A program made the position numbers and the translations under genes. The notes beneath the pieces were generated by a model, which saw only the letters and a list, made by a program, of their open reading frames with translations, was not told the DNA's origin and ran no database searches. Below, piece after piece: positions 1 through 8,760 of a stretch of 64,000 bases of DNA. The DNA comes from Nakamurella sp. A5-74 (GTDB taxonomy: Bacteria; Actinomycetota; Actinomycetes; Mycobacteriales; Nakamurellaceae), in contig NZ_CP159218.1 of NCBI RefSeq assembly GCF_040438885.1, forward strand, positions 2,046,001 through 2,110,000, given 5' to 3'. Positions within the stretch are counted from its first letter, which is position 1; each line of letters starts with the position of its first letter.

Positions 1-798
1 GTCACCGAACAGCGGCTTGGGCATGAACGTCGCCGACTTGCCCGCCTCGTAGGCGGTGTTCTTGATGATGTACTTGAACAGCATCAGGTCGTCCGCCGCG
101 TGCAGCAGCGTGTTGAACTTGTAGTTGATCTCCTGCTGACCGCCGGTGCCCACCTCGTGGTGACCGCGCTCGACCTCGAAGCCGGCACCGAGCAGGTTCG
201 CCGTCATGTCCTCGCGGAGATCGGCGTAGTGGTCGTACGGCGGCACCGGGAAGTACCCGCCCTTGGGCCGCACCTTGTAGCCGAGGTTGCCGCCCTCCTC
301 GCTGCGGCCGGTGTTCCACCAGCCGGACACCGAGTCGACCGAGTAGCTGGTCTCGTTCATGGACGAGGTGAACTTGACGTCGTCGAAGACGTAGAACTCC
401 GCCTCGGGTCCGAAGAAGCAGGTGTCGGCGATCCCGGTGGTGGCCAGGTACTGCTCGGCCTTGCGCGCGATGTTCCGGGGATCCCGCGAGTACGGCTGCA
501 GGGTCAGCGGGTCGTGGACGAAGAAGTTCATCGTCATGGTCTTGCGGCGACGGAACGGGTCGATCCGGGCGGTGGCTGCATCCGGCAGGAGCAGCATGTC
601 CGACTCGTTGATCGCCTGGAAGCCGCGGACCGAGGAGCCGTCGAAAGCCATCCCGGCCTCCAGCGATTCGACACTGACGGTCTTGGCTGGAACCGTCAGG
701 TGCTGCATGACGCCGGGAAGATCGCAGAATCGGATGTCGAAGACCTCGACATCGTTCTCTGCGATGAACTTCACGACTTCTTCGTTCGTGGAGAACAC
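1..798 (-). CDS. glnA: Glutamine synthetase type I (C-terminal part outside window)
   Basis: Glutamine synthetase makes glutamine from glutamate, ammonia and ATP in the cytosol. The N-terminal 266 residues are visible (family about 470-480). The protein opens [16 protein letters not shown] and contains the beta-grasp segment [19 protein letters not shown], the metal-ligand stretch [14 protein letters not shown], and [19 protein letters not shown] near the window edge, all typical of GSI-beta. The start is GTG at 798 with AGGAG ten bases upstream; the nearby ATG is out of frame. The neighbours RDD protein, DUF4191 and lipA match the glnA1 neighbourhood of Mycobacterium tuberculosis. A GlnR-type site lies about 130 bases upstream, so nitrogen control is likely. 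The adenylylation site falls outside the window. Confidence 0.97.
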   Translation of the reverse strand, partial: MFSTNEEVVKFIAENDVEVFDIRFCDLPGVMQHLTVPAKTVSVESLEAGMAFDGSSVRGFQAINESDMLLLPDAATARIDPFRRRKTMTMNFFVHDPLTLQPYSRDPRNIARKAEQYLATTGIADTCFFGPEAEFYVFDDVKFTSSMNETSYSVDSVSGWWNTGRSEEGGNLGYKVRPKGGYFPVPPYDHYADLREDMTANLLGAGFEVERGHHEVGTGGQQEINYKFNTLLHAADDLMLFKYIIKNTAYEAGKSATFMPKPLFGD

Positions 799-925
799 GA
801 GTGCATCGCTCCTATCGCGGAATGTTGGCTCGGGCACAGCGGGCGTACCGGTCGAGGGGGATCGCGGGCGCGACACCGACCCCACCGACGGTAGGAACGA
901 GGTGTTGCCCATGGACGTCGTCAGT

Positions 926-941
926 GTTTCAGCAGCGTTAC
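926..941 (-). promoter_or_regulatory. GlnR-type binding site upstream of glnA
   Basis: Read on the minus strand, the sequence is GTAAC-GCTGCT-GAAAC. This fits one a/b pair of the actinobacterial GlnR box (GTnAC, six bases, GnAAC) exactly. It lies 128-143 bases upstream of the glnA start, a normal distance for GlnR control. I do not see a convincing second pair beside it. Confidence 0.6.
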
Positions 942-1099
942 GCGCACACACGTCAGGGTGACCCGGGCACGGTGCGGTCACGCTCGACGCCACCGGACGC
1001 CGCCGACGTCACTGCTCGCCGCGCGTCCGATCGCGGGGCGCAGCGTTGCGACGAGCGACGAAGGGTTAACAGCCGTCGATCGACCCGACCCCCGGTTCG

Positions 1100-1105
1100 T
1101 AGACT
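1100..1105 (+). promoter_or_regulatory. Probable leaderless -10, RDD gene
   Basis: TAGACT is followed by 6 bases and then the GTG start at 1112. No Shine-Dalgarno sequence is present. It belongs to the recurring TANNNT-N6/7-start pattern of this window. Confidence 0.5.
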
Positions 1106-1111
1106 GGCAAC

Positions 1112-1537
1112 GTGAGCACCCGCGCGCATGGAGCTGCTGAGTCCGACGGCTACCCGGGTGAGCGGTTCGCGCTACCGGAGTCGGGGGTGGGCAGCGTCGC
1201 TTCCACCGGCCGTCGGGTCAGCGGATTTCTGCTCGATCTGCTGGTGACGTTCCTGATCGCGCTGCTGTTCACCCGCCCGCAGCTGCCGTCACAGACGCTG
1301 GAGGTCATCGTCTGGGCGATCATGACGGTCGTCTTCGTCGGAGTGATCGGCTCGACGCCCGGTCATGCGATCGTCGGTGTCCGAGTGGCGAGGGTCGACG
1401 GCAGGGCTCTGGTCGGTCTGTGGGCGATCCCGCGGGCCGCACTCACGTTCGTGCTCATCCCGACCGTGATCGTCGATGCCGACGGTCGCGGTCTGCACGA
1501 TCGGCTCTGCCGCACGATCGTCATCCTGTCGCGCTGA
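1112..1537 (+). CDS. RDD-family small membrane protein
   Basis: This 141-residue protein has about 25 polar N-terminal residues followed by RRVSGFLLDLLVTFLIALLF. That stretch has the Arg-x-x-x-x-x-x-Asp arrangement of the RDD membrane domain. Two further hydrophobic stretches follow (VIVWAIMTVVFVGVIGS, AALTFVLIPTVIV), then the short tail DGRGLHDRLCRTIVI, which is common in RDD proteins. The role of the family is not well defined. It lies between glnA and the DUF4191 gene, as in mycobacteria. The start is GTG right after a leaderless-type -10. It converges on the next gene with 31 bases between stops. Confidence 0.85.
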   Translation: MSTRAHGAAESDGYPGERFALPESGVGSVASTGRRVSGFLLDLLVTFLIALLFTRPQLPSQTLEVIVWAIMTVVFVGVIGSTPGHAIVGVRVARVDGRALVGLWAIPRAALTFVLIPTVIVDADGRGLHDRLCRTIVILSR

Positions 1538-1568
1538 GAAATCGCCTCTGCGGCGAACTCCGCCTGCG

Positions 1569-2327
1569 TCAGCCGCGCTTGCGGGTGGCGCGTTGGACGT
1601 TGCGCATCTTCGCGCCGGCCGGCAGCGGGCCCTTCGGCAACCCGGCCTGCGGGGACCGGCCCTTGAGCGCCGTGAGCCGGGTGTCGAGTTCCTCGACGGC
1701 CTTGGGGGAGATGTTGCGGGGCAACTTGAGCAGCGACGAGTTGAGCTTGCGCAACGGCAACTGACCGTCCTCGGTACCGACGATGAAGTCATAGATCGGG
1801 GTGTCGCCTATGATGCGGGCGATCCGCTTCTTCTCCTGCGCCAGCAGCGGTTTCACGCGGTGCGGGGCGCCTTCGGCGATCAGCACGACGCCCGGCCGAC
1901 CGATCACCCGGTGTACGGCGTCCAGCTGCGCCGTCCCGGCCACCGCCGGGGTGATCCGCCACTTGCCACGCAGATTGTTCTGCAGCGACCAGGCAGCAGC
2001 ACCCGGCTGTCCCTCAGCCTTGGTGTACACGTTCGACTGGACCCGCCGCGCGAACAACAGCATGGCGATCATCACGCCGAGGATCAGGCCGAAGGGCAGC
2101 GCGAAGTACCAGGGAATGCTGACGAGCAGTCCCAGCCCGACGATGACCGCGGCGGTGCCCAGCAGGGCCAGCAGCATGTACGGGATGAGGCGCTTGTCCT
2201 CCTTGCGCTGCATGTTGAAGGCCTGCCACATCTGACTGCGACGGTCCTTCTTCGCCACCTTCTGGGCAGCCTTCAGCGCCTTCTTCTCGTCCTTGGTCAC
2301 GGGGCCATCGGGAGCAGACTTCGCCAT
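1569..2327 (-). CDS. DUF4191 family membrane protein
   Basis: The protein has 252 residues. A lysine-rich N-terminus (MAKSAPDGPVTKDEKKALK) leads to two close hydrophobic segments (about residues 42-85, LIPYMLLALLGTAAVIVGLG and FALPFGLILGVMIAMLLF). A soluble C-terminal domain follows, with RPGVVLIAEGAPHRVKPLLA and a basic tail. This is the DUF4191 pattern found beside lipA in actinobacteria; the function is unknown. The open frame extends 66 codons upstream, but the ATG at 2327 fits the family N-terminus and the upstream part is low-complexity repeat-like DNA. No strong ribosome site is visible. It probably belongs to the lipoate-locus neighbourhood only by position. Confidence 0.85.
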   Translation of the reverse strand: MAKSAPDGPVTKDEKKALKAAQKVAKKDRRSQMWQAFNMQRKEDKRLIPYMLLALLGTAAVIVGLGLLVSIPWYFALPFGLILGVMIAMLLFARRVQSNVYTKAEGQPGAAAWSLQNNLRGKWRITPAVAGTAQLDAVHRVIGRPGVVLIAEGAPHRVKPLLAQEKKRIARIIGDTPIYDFIVGTEDGQLPLRKLNSSLLKLPRNISPKAVEELDTRLTALKGRSPQAGLPKGPLPAGAKMRNVQRATRKRG

Positions 2328-2548
2328 ACCGATCAGGATAGTGCCCCGCACCACTGCTGCCTGCCGCCGTCGGTGTGCGGGCGCCGTCACCACCGCGGCG
2401 CTTGCTGGTCGGGCCCGGCGCATGCCGGTGTGCGTGGCGCATGCTGGATTGCCGTCTGTGACCCACGAACGGCTCGGAGCCGACACACGGGCATGCGCGG
2501 CACCGACCAGGAATGCGCGGCGCACCGGAATGTGCCGGGCGGGTGCGC

Positions 2549-3199
2549 TCAGTTCAGGGGATGGACGGACAACGTCGACCAGGTGAAGGTGCCCGCGTCC
2601 TCATTCGCATCCACCGAGAGCAGATGCAGGGCGCCGACGCGCAGGGTCGCCGACCAGGGCGTCGCAGCGAGCACACCGTAGGCGGCACACAGCGGTGCGT
2701 CGTCGGCCGCGAGCCGGGCGTACCCCAGCGACACGTGCGGCCCGAAGGGTCCCGGCGGCGTGGGACGGTCCGGGAAGGCCTGGCTGATCGCTGCGCGGAC
2801 CTCGGTCACGAGGGTCTGCCACTGCTGGGTCTGCTCGCCGGCGGCGCAGACCGCGGTCGTCATGATCTCGGGTCGACCCAGCGGCACCTCGAACGCCGGT
2901 CGCGCACCGGCGATGTGATCGAGCGCGGCGGAGAAGTGCGCGAGCTCCTGCGGCAGGGCAGCCCGCGTTCCGTCCTGTGATGACTTCGGCATGCGCTGTG
3001 CTGCCGGCAGGAACAGCGGGGTCCTGGCGATCGTCGCGTGCAGGAACTCCAGGGGCTGGACCTTGCACACCTCGGTGGCCGCGATCGCGTCCTGCCACGG
3101 TGCGACGACGGTGCGGTCCCAGCCGGGCAACGCGTAGACGTGCACACTGCCCAGGAGTGATTCCCAACTCGTTCGCAGGGGTTCGAAGATGCTGCGCAT
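2549..3199 (-). CDS. 2H phosphoesterase / 2'-5' RNA ligase-like protein
   Basis: The 216-residue protein carries two H-x-[ST]-x motifs about 100 residues apart, HATI (in EFLHATIARTP) and HVSL (in GPHVSLGYAR). These are the paired catalytic histidines of the 2H phosphoesterase superfamily (2'-5' RNA ligase, ThpR, cyclic phosphodiesterase). The substrate cannot be told from sequence, but RNA or nucleotide 2',3'-cyclic phosphates are the usual targets. I chose the ATG at 3199 because TACCGT lies 7 bases before it, as in other leaderless genes here; the open frame continues further up without a better start. Related short repeats lie on both sides of the gene (2400-2545 and 3270-3477). Confidence 0.8.
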   Translation of the reverse strand: MRSIFEPLRTSWESLLGSVHVYALPGWDRTVVAPWQDAIAATEVCKVQPLEFLHATIARTPLFLPAAQRMPKSSQDGTRAALPQELAHFSAALDHIAGARPAFEVPLGRPEIMTTAVCAAGEQTQQWQTLVTEVRAAISQAFPDRPTPPGPFGPHVSLGYARLAADDAPLCAAYGVLAATPWSATLRVGALHLLSVDANEDAGTFTWSTLSVHPLN

Positions 3200-3206
3200 G
3201 TGGTCG

Positions 3207-3212
3207 ACGGTA
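3207..3212 (-). promoter_or_regulatory. Probable leaderless -10, 2H phosphoesterase gene
   Basis: On the minus strand, TACCGT is followed by 7 bases and then ATG at 3199. Confidence 0.5.
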
Positions 3213-3325
3213 GCCGCAGGACCGTCGGGTCCACGCGGGCAGAGGAGTGTCCGCCCGTCGGCGCCTGCTGTCCTGTCGGGGCGCATGCTGGTTCGTCGTC
3301 CGAAACGTTTCACAGGGTGCCGGCC

Positions 3326-3477
3326 GACAATCGGGAATGCGCCGGACGATCAAGGATGCGCCAGACAGTCGGGGATGCGCCGGACGATCAAGGATGCGCC
3401 GGACAGTCGGGGATGCGCCGGACAGTCGGGAATGCGCCGGACAGTCGGGAATGCGCCGGACGATCGGGAATGCGCCG
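3326..3477. repeat. Tandem array, 8 x 19 bp
   Basis: Eight head-to-tail 19-base units run from 3326 without spacers. The consensus is GACAGTCGGGAATGCGCCG. Variation is confined to positions 4-6 (AAT, GAT or AGT), 8-9 (GG or AA) and the following base. It fills most of the 305-base gap between the 2H phosphoesterase and GNAT genes. Similar GGAATGCGC and GCATGC words recur at 2400-2545 and near 3290, on both sides of the phosphoesterase gene. There are no spacers, so it is not CRISPR-like. Confidence 0.92.
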
Positions 3478-3504
3478 GACGGCAGCGCCGCCGGGACCGC
3501 AGCC

Positions 3505-4278
3505 TCAGGCGGGCCGATGACTGGCGAACGTCCGGGAGGTGATGAAGCCCAGCCCGTGGTAGAGCCTGCGGGCACTGTCGTTGCCGGCGTACATCCCGAG
3601 CGTGCAGATTCCGGTGACGGGTCCGGGACGAACCAGTGCGCGGCGGGTCAGTGCGCGCACGACTGCGGTCCCCCAGCCCTGACCACGCGCGGTGCTCGCG
3701 GTGACGATTCCGGCGAGATGTGGTGCACCGCTGGGTGTTCGGTGCAGCGCCCCGGCCGCGACGATGCGCGGCCCTGACGGTCCGGGCACCCTGGCGCCGA
3801 TCCAGAGCTCGGTGAGCCCGGTCCCCGGTTGGCTCTCGGCGGTCGGGCTGTCGGCCCGGTTCAACGCTTCCAACTCGGCGGCGTCGTCACAGTCGTCGAG
3901 CTCGACGAGATGGGCTTCCTGCGGGTGGTCGACGGGCGCGTCCCCCGTCCACATCCAGTCCCACTCGCCGCCTCGCTCCGTGTCGGGGAAGCGCGGGGCG
4001 AGAGCGTCCCACACTCCGCGGTCGGTCGTCACCGGACCACGGAGAACATCGGGGCGGCGGATCAGTGACTCGGCCTGCGCGAGGTCGCTCGGACTCGCGG
4101 TGGTCGGGCCGAACGGGGTGCCCTCCGCGTCGAGCAGCACCCAGCCGGCACCACGCAGGTGGCCGACCCGCTGCGCCAACCGCCACCGGCCGGAAGAGTG
4201 CACGGCGGCGCCCGGACGGATCTCACACTCGATGAACGGATCGCCCTCGAACTCGGCGATCAGCGCTGCTCTGTCCAC
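3505..4278 (-). CDS. GNAT-family N-acetyltransferase
   Basis: The C-terminal half of this 257-residue protein is a GNAT fold: HLAGIVTASTARGQGWGTA contains the acetyl-CoA-binding motif A (RGQGWG). It is followed by GMYAGNDSARRLYHGLGF, the usual motif B asparagine and final strand. The N-terminal 120 residues are less conserved and may be a degenerate second domain. It starts at GTG 4278, one base after the lipA stop, so it is probably translationally coupled to lipA. The substrate is unknown; lipA coupling alone does not show a role in lipoate metabolism. Confidence 0.85.
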   Translation of the reverse strand: MDRAALIAEFEGDPFIECEIRPGAAVHSSGRWRLAQRVGHLRGAGWVLLDAEGTPFGPTTASPSDLAQAESLIRRPDVLRGPVTTDRGVWDALAPRFPDTERGGEWDWMWTGDAPVDHPQEAHLVELDDCDDAAELEALNRADSPTAESQPGTGLTELWIGARVPGPSGPRIVAAGALHRTPSGAPHLAGIVTASTARGQGWGTAVVRALTRRALVRPGPVTGICTLGMYAGNDSARRLYHGLGFITSRTFASHRPA

Positions 4279-4279
4279 C

Positions 4280-5308
4280 TCAGGCAGAGGCCTGCTCGAC
4301 GGACTGCTGCTGACGGGCGTCCGACACGTGCAGCGTCTCAGGGACCGTGCGGCCCTGGGCAGCCATGCCCTGGCGGTAGAGCGTCCCCGCCCGGTACGAG
4401 GACCGCACCAACGGACCTGACATGACGCCGGCGAAGCCGATCTCGGTGGCCTCGGTGTGCAGCTCGACGAACTCCTGCGGCTTGACCCAGCGCTCGATCG
4501 GGTGATGCCGCGGGGTCGGACGCAGGTACTGCGTGATGGTCACCAGGTCGCAACCGGCGTCGTGCATGTCGCGTAGCGCCTGGCTGATCTCCTCGCGGGT
4601 CTCGCCCATGCCGAGGATCAGATTGGACTTGGTGATCATCCCGGCGGCCCGCGACTGGCTCAGCACGTCGAGGCTCCGGTCGTAGGCGAATGCCGGTCGG
4701 ATCCGCTTGAAGATCCGCGGCACGGTCTCCAGGTTGTGCGCGAACACCTCGGGCTGTGCGTCGAAGACCTGTTGCAGCAGTTCGGGTTTGCCGGAGAAGT
4801 CTGGGGTCAGGATCTCCACCCCGGTACCGCCGGCGAGCTCGTGCACCTTGCGGACGGTCTCGGCGTACAACCAAGCGCCCTCGTCGTCCAGATCGTCGCG
4901 GGTGACGCCGGTGATCGTGGCGTACCGCAGATCCATCGTCGCGATCGACTCCGCGACGCGGCGCGGCTCGTCGCGGTCGAGCTCGCCGGGTTTGCCGGTG
5001 TCGATCAGGCAGAAGTCGCAGCGCCGGGTGCACTGGTCGCCACCGATGAGGAAGGTGGCCTCACGGTCTTCCCAGCACTCGTAGATGTTGGGGCAGCCGG
5101 CCTCCTGGCAGACGGTGTGCAGACCTTCGCGCTTGACCAGGGCCTGCAGACCGACGAACTCAGGTCCGGTGCGCATCTTGGTCTTGATCCACTCGGGCTT
5201 CTTCTCGATCGGCACCGAGGCGTTGCGGACCTCCAGTCGCAGCAGCTTGCGTCCGGAGGGACCGACGACGTCGGGCCCGCCGGACGAAAGCGGGGTACCA
5301 CAGCTCAT
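4280..5308 (-). CDS. lipA: Lipoyl synthase
   Basis: This radical-SAM enzyme inserts two sulfurs into octanoyl groups on E2 and GcvH proteins. The 342 residues show both iron-sulfur sites: C67, C72, C78 (auxiliary cluster, [12 protein letters not shown]) and C93, C97, C100 ([11 protein letters not shown] cluster). The terminal RSSYRAG motif carries the conserved serine that ligates the auxiliary cluster. The start ATG overlaps the stop of the upstream LEA-like gene by 4 bases (ATGA), and the GNAT gene follows 1 base after its stop. The three genes therefore read as one coupled operon. Its partner lipB is about 2.2 kb upstream on the same strand. Confidence 0.97.
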   Translation of the reverse strand: MSCGTPLSSGGPDVVGPSGRKLLRLEVRNASVPIEKKPEWIKTKMRTGPEFVGLQALVKREGLHTVCQEAGCPNIYECWEDREATFLIGGDQCTRRCDFCLIDTGKPGELDRDEPRRVAESIATMDLRYATITGVTRDDLDDEGAWLYAETVRKVHELAGGTGVEILTPDFSGKPELLQQVFDAQPEVFAHNLETVPRIFKRIRPAFAYDRSLDVLSQSRAAGMITKSNLILGMGETREEISQALRDMHDAGCDLVTITQYLRPTPRHHPIERWVKPQEFVELHTEATEIGFAGVMSGPLVRSSYRAGTLYRQGMAAQGRTVPETLHVSDARQQQSVEQASA

Positions 5309-6684
5309 TTGGCGCCGCCCTTGCGCTGGCTCGGAGGCAGCTGGAAGCCGGCCTTCTCGGCGGCTTTCGCGTCGGCGAACCAGACCTCGGCGACCGAGCG
5401 GGTGTAGAAGGCCGATCCCGGCACGTGGTAGAGCTTGGAGTCCTCGCTGGCCTTGACCGGGAAGCCCTCGGGAGCATCCTGGCCCTCGATCGCGCGCCGG
5501 CTGTCGGGTCCGTAGTCCCGTACCGGCTCGCCGCTGGAGAAGTAGTCCTCGGTGATGTCCTTCGGGGCGGAGTCGTCTGCGGCCGCGTCGTCCTTGCCGG
5601 CCACTTCGGCGATGTTGGACTTGATGGCATTCTGAGCCAAGGTGTCGCCGCCGGTCGCGGTCTCCTCGCCGGACTTCGACCTGACATCGCCGGTGACGTC
5701 CTTGGCCTTGTCCGTGAGGTCGGCCGCCTTGCCCTGCGCCTTGTCGGCGAGGTCGGCTGCGCTGTCCTGTGCCTTGTCCGTGAGGTCGGCTGCGGTGTCC
5801 GTGAATTCTCGAGCCTTGTCCTGTGCCTTGTCCTTCAGGTCCTCGGCGACGTCCGCGAGTTTGTCCTTGAGTTCCTCGGCCTTGTCGGCGAGCTTGTCTG
5901 CCGCATCCTTGGCCTTGTCGGCGAACCCCTCGGCCTTGTCCGTAACCGTCTCCGCTGCCTGGTGCGCCTTCGGCGCCGGCGACGTGGGTGCTGATGTGGT
6001 GGCCGGCGGAGTCGCCTGACCGGGGGAGCGGACGAACTTGACGATTGCGACCCCGACTGCGGTGAGCAGACCGAACAGGAAGAGCTTGCGCATCGGGTGA
6101 CGCTTCACACCGGCAGCCTTCTCCGCCTTCTTTTGGGCCTTCTTGGCGGCCTCCTCCGTCCGCGCCGCAGCCTTGGACAGACCCCTGGAACCGGACTTCT
6201 CGGCCTGGCGGACTGCGACGGCGGCCTGCGCGGCCAGGGCGGCTGCCCGTTTTGCGGCCTGACGGCCGGCTCGCTCGCGGACGTCGGCGGCGACGCCGGT
6301 GGCCTTCGCGCCGACCTCCCCGGCCAGGGTGTGGGCGCGCTTCTCGAGCTCGTGCGATCGGGCGACTGCCGTCTTCCGAACGGACTTCCCGGTCGAGCGA
6401 GCCTGCTTCTCCGCGCGCTTGCGTGCCTTGGCGGCGGCCTTGCGTGCCCCGCGCCCCAGCACCTCGGCGCGTTCGCTGAGCGCGCCGCCGACCTTCTCGG
6501 CCTTCTCACCCAGGGACTCGGAGATCCGTCCCACCAGCGGAGTGGCGGAGGAGACGGCGCTCCCGGCGAGCTCGCTGACCTTCTCGGCGGCCGTGGACGC
6601 GGCGGCGCTTGCGGTGTGCCCGACCTTCTCCGCGGCCTCCTCGGCCTTGTCCTTCAGATCCTGGGTCCAGGTCGCGTTGCTCAT
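5305..6684 (-). CDS. LEA-like repeat membrane protein with C-terminal sunset-type domain
   Basis: This 459-residue protein is very rich in Ala, Lys, Asp and Glu. Residues 1-195 are basic and helical (AEKAAGVKR-like repeats). Residues 200-217 form one membrane segment ([18 protein letters not shown]). A Pro/Ala/Thr linker (220-240) is followed by about 90 residues of 11-residue LEA-type repeats with the core DKA-x-D (e.g. [20 protein letters not shown]). The last part (407-448) has [20 protein letters not shown] and [10 protein letters not shown], which matches the small domain I know as the sunset domain of actinobacterial proteins. ATG at 6684 has AAGGAG 5 bases upstream. Its stop overlaps the lipA start. 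Function is unknown; desiccation or envelope protection is a guess from LEA resemblance. Confidence 0.8.
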   Translation of the reverse strand: MSNATWTQDLKDKAEEAAEKVGHTASAAASTAAEKVSELAGSAVSSATPLVGRISESLGEKAEKVGGALSERAEVLGRGARKAAAKARKRAEKQARSTGKSVRKTAVARSHELEKRAHTLAGEVGAKATGVAADVRERAGRQAAKRAAALAAQAAVAVRQAEKSGSRGLSKAAARTEEAAKKAQKKAEKAAGVKRHPMRKLFLFGLLTAVGVAIVKFVRSPGQATPPATTSAPTSPAPKAHQAAETVTDKAEGFADKAKDAADKLADKAEELKDKLADVAEDLKDKAQDKAREFTDTAADLTDKAQDSAADLADKAQGKAADLTDKAKDVTGDVRSKSGEETATGGDTLAQNAIKSNIAEVAGKDDAAADDSAPKDITEDYFSSGEPVRDYGPDSRRAIEGQDAPEGFPVKASEDSKLYHVPGSAFYTRSVAEVWFADAKAAEKAGFQLPPSQRKGGAK

Positions 6685-6959
6685 GGCCACTCCTTGCGTT
6701 CTCGGTCCCCGGTCCGGGGTCATGGGTCAATCATGCCGTCGCAGCAGTCAGCCGGGTGCGACGGTTCGCCGTTCCCTACCCGAACGGCGCAACGTTCAAG
6801 CGCTCGCACCAGCATTCCACGCCGCCACGGGCACCTCCCCGGCGGGCATGAGCGGCAGCGGACGGGGGTGGCGCGATGACATCATCGGCAGGGACCTCGA
6901 TGGCTACCGTGGACGGAGTGGCCCCGCCGCCGGGCGCCCGACGGCGGCAGAGGAGACCC

Positions 6960-7523
6960 ATGCACGACGGCCAGGACGACGATGTCGTGGTGCTGGTCGA
7001 CCCGGCCGGAACCACGATCGGCACCGAATGGAAGTCTCGGGTGCACACCGCTGACACGCCGCTGCACCTGGCGTTCTCGGTGTACCTGTTCGACGGCGCC
7101 GGCAACGTGCTGATGACCCGGCGGGCGCTGTCGAAGGCGACCTGGCCGGGGGTGTGGACCAACAGCTGTTGCGGCCACCAGCGTCCGGGCGAGGCACCGG
7201 CCGACGGGGTGCGCCGACGAACGCGTGCCGAGCTGGGGCTGGAGATCGGCGAGCTGCGCTGCGTCCTGCCGGAGTTCGCCTACCTGGCCAGGGACGCCGG
7301 GGGAGTCATGGAGAACGAGATCTGTCCGGTGTTCGTCGGCATGCTCCCGGAGCCGCTGCAGGACCCGCGGCCGGACGATTCCGAGGTCGTGCAGTGGACC
7401 TGGGTGCCGTGGAGTCGACTCGTCGCTGCCGTCGCCAACGCTCCGTTCGCCTTCAGCCCGTGGAGCGTGACACAGATCGGCCGGTTGGCGGCGAGCGACG
7501 ACGATCTGGTGCGCACGGCCTGA
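6960..7523 (+). CDS. idi: Isopentenyl-diphosphate delta-isomerase type I
   Basis: This enzyme interconverts IPP and DMAPP, the isoprenoid building blocks. The 187 residues show the Nudix-like idi signature: TWPGVWTNSCCGHQRPGE with the catalytic cysteine at about position 71, and the metal/acid motif MENEICPVF. The open frame extends upstream to 6876. I chose the ATG at 6960 because AGAGGAGA lies directly before it and the N-terminus then matches the family (VVLVDPAGTTIGTEWK). The gene lies between the two lip gene blocks in the opposite orientation and converges with lipB (29 bases between stops). It is probably monocistronic. Confidence 0.95.
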   Translation: MHDGQDDDVVVLVDPAGTTIGTEWKSRVHTADTPLHLAFSVYLFDGAGNVLMTRRALSKATWPGVWTNSCCGHQRPGEAPADGVRRRTRAELGLEIGELRCVLPEFAYLARDAGGVMENEICPVFVGMLPEPLQDPRPDDSEVVQWTWVPWSRLVAAVANAPFAFSPWSVTQIGRLAASDDDLVRTA

Positions 7524-7552
7524 CGCAGACGGGTGGACGCAGACCGACCGGT

Positions 7553-8341
7553 TCAGCCCAGTGCCGGGTGCAGGTCCCACTGGACGCCCGAGGCGGGTGA
7601 CGGGGTCGGCAGGTGGTGATCCACGATCGGGAGCTTTCCGTCGAGCGCCGCTCGTAGCAGCGGCGTCAGGATCGGCGTTGTCTCCTCGACCGTCAGCTGC
7701 CGGCCCAGTTCCGACGTCAACGAGGTCACGCCGGCATCCTCGATGCCGCACGGGACGATCCGGTCGTACGCGGTCAGGTCGGGGTTGCAGTTGAGGGCGA
7801 AGCCGTGCTGGGTGATGCCCCGGGCGATCCGGACGCCGATCGCCGCGATCTTGCGCTCCGGCCGGCCGGTCTGCGGGTCGGCCGCGACCCAGACCCCGCT
7901 GCGCCCGTCGACCCGTCCGGTGGTCAGGCCGAGCGATGCACAGGTTGCGATCAGCACTTCCTCGAGGATGCGGACGTAGGCGACCACGTCGATCGGCTGG
8001 GCCAGCGCCACGATCGGATAGCCGACCAGCTGGCCCGGCCCGTGCCAGGTGATCCGCCCCCCGCGGTCGACGTCGATCACCGGGCTGCCGTCCGTCGGAC
8101 GGTCGGCAGGCCGGGTCCGTTTGCCGGCCGTGTAGACGGGCGGGTGCTGCAGCAGCAGCACGGTGTCTCCTCCGGTGCCGTCCAGCCGCGCGGCGGACAA
8201 CCGCTGCTGCCACGCCCAGGCCTGTTCGTAATCGACCGTTCCGGCCTCGATGACCCGGAGCTGCCGATCGTCCCCGACGGAGGCAGTCGCAGCGGAGCCG
8301 GGAGCAGCGGATTCCGGTGGGAACAAGGTGTTCAGACGCAT
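7553..8341 (-). CDS. lipB: Octanoyl-[acyl-carrier-protein]:protein octanoyltransferase
   Basis: This enzyme moves octanoate from ACP to lipoyl domains, giving the substrate for LipA. The 262 residues contain [14 protein letters not shown], the catalytic lysine K164 ([10 protein letters not shown]) and the catalytic thiol C198 ([13 protein letters not shown]). The first 25 residues are an Ala/Ser-rich extension compared with most LipB proteins. It lies on the same strand as lipA but is separated by idi and the LEA-like gene. In many actinobacteria lipB and lipA are adjacent, so the locus has been rearranged here. ATG at 8341 has only a weak ribosome site. Confidence 0.96.
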   Translation of the reverse strand: MRLNTLFPPESAAPGSAATASVGDDRQLRVIEAGTVDYEQAWAWQQRLSAARLDGTGGDTVLLLQHPPVYTAGKRTRPADRPTDGSPVIDVDRGGRITWHGPGQLVGYPIVALAQPIDVVAYVRILEEVLIATCASLGLTTGRVDGRSGVWVAADPQTGRPERKIAAIGVRIARGITQHGFALNCNPDLTAYDRIVPCGIEDAGVTSLTSELGRQLTVEETTPILTPLLRAALDGKLPIVDHHLPTPSPASGVQWDLHPALG

Positions 8342-8760
8342 GCCACCAGCGTAGGCCGAGGTTGCCGGTCGTCCGATCTCGCGCAGATGCCGGCCGCTCC
8401 TGCTGCTCCGTCACCGGGTCGCCTGCCACCCGTCTGCCGCATCCGGCGTGCCAGGGGATCGGACTGTCGCCGCGCGCGGGACGGATCGTGCACCCATATG
8501 GTCGCCGGCACCGACTCCGGGGGATGACGCGGCCGCCCGGAACGGTTGCCCTGGGTGATCGAGGTGCCGTCTTGGCGAGTGTTGTTGCAGGTCGACCGTG
8601 GTTACTTGGCAGTAAGTCACGAACTTTCTCCGAGCTCTGTCATTTTGTTGACTCTGGCAACTTCCGAGAGCGACGCTTCGCCCGTCGACCGCGGCCGAAC
8701 AGCGGCACCGGGACCTCTGCTCACGCCCACCAGGCGAGGGTGGACCGAAAGGAAACCTGC
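8342..8760. other. Intergenic region upstream of the M4 protease gene
   Basis: This 419-base region between divergent lipB and the protease gene contains no supported ORF. The part from about 8570 to 8670 is less GC-rich and probably carries the protease promoter. A small inverted repeat (TTACT-TGGC-AGTAA) lies in that part. A ribosome site (AAGGAAA) immediately precedes the protease start. Confidence 0.5.

Larger units (their letters stand above)
799..1111. other. Divergent intergenic region, glnA / RDD gene
   Basis: This 313-base region between divergent genes has no convincing ORF. It holds a GlnR-like site (926-941). On the minus strand a TACCGT hexamer at 893-888 could be the -10 of a glnA promoter with a leader of about 85 bases. 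On the plus strand TAGACT at 1100-1105 lies just before the RDD gene. Confidence 0.6.

Noticed and set aside
3326-3477. Possible CRISPR array
   Set aside because: Units of 19 bases follow each other directly with no unique spacers, and no cas genes are present.
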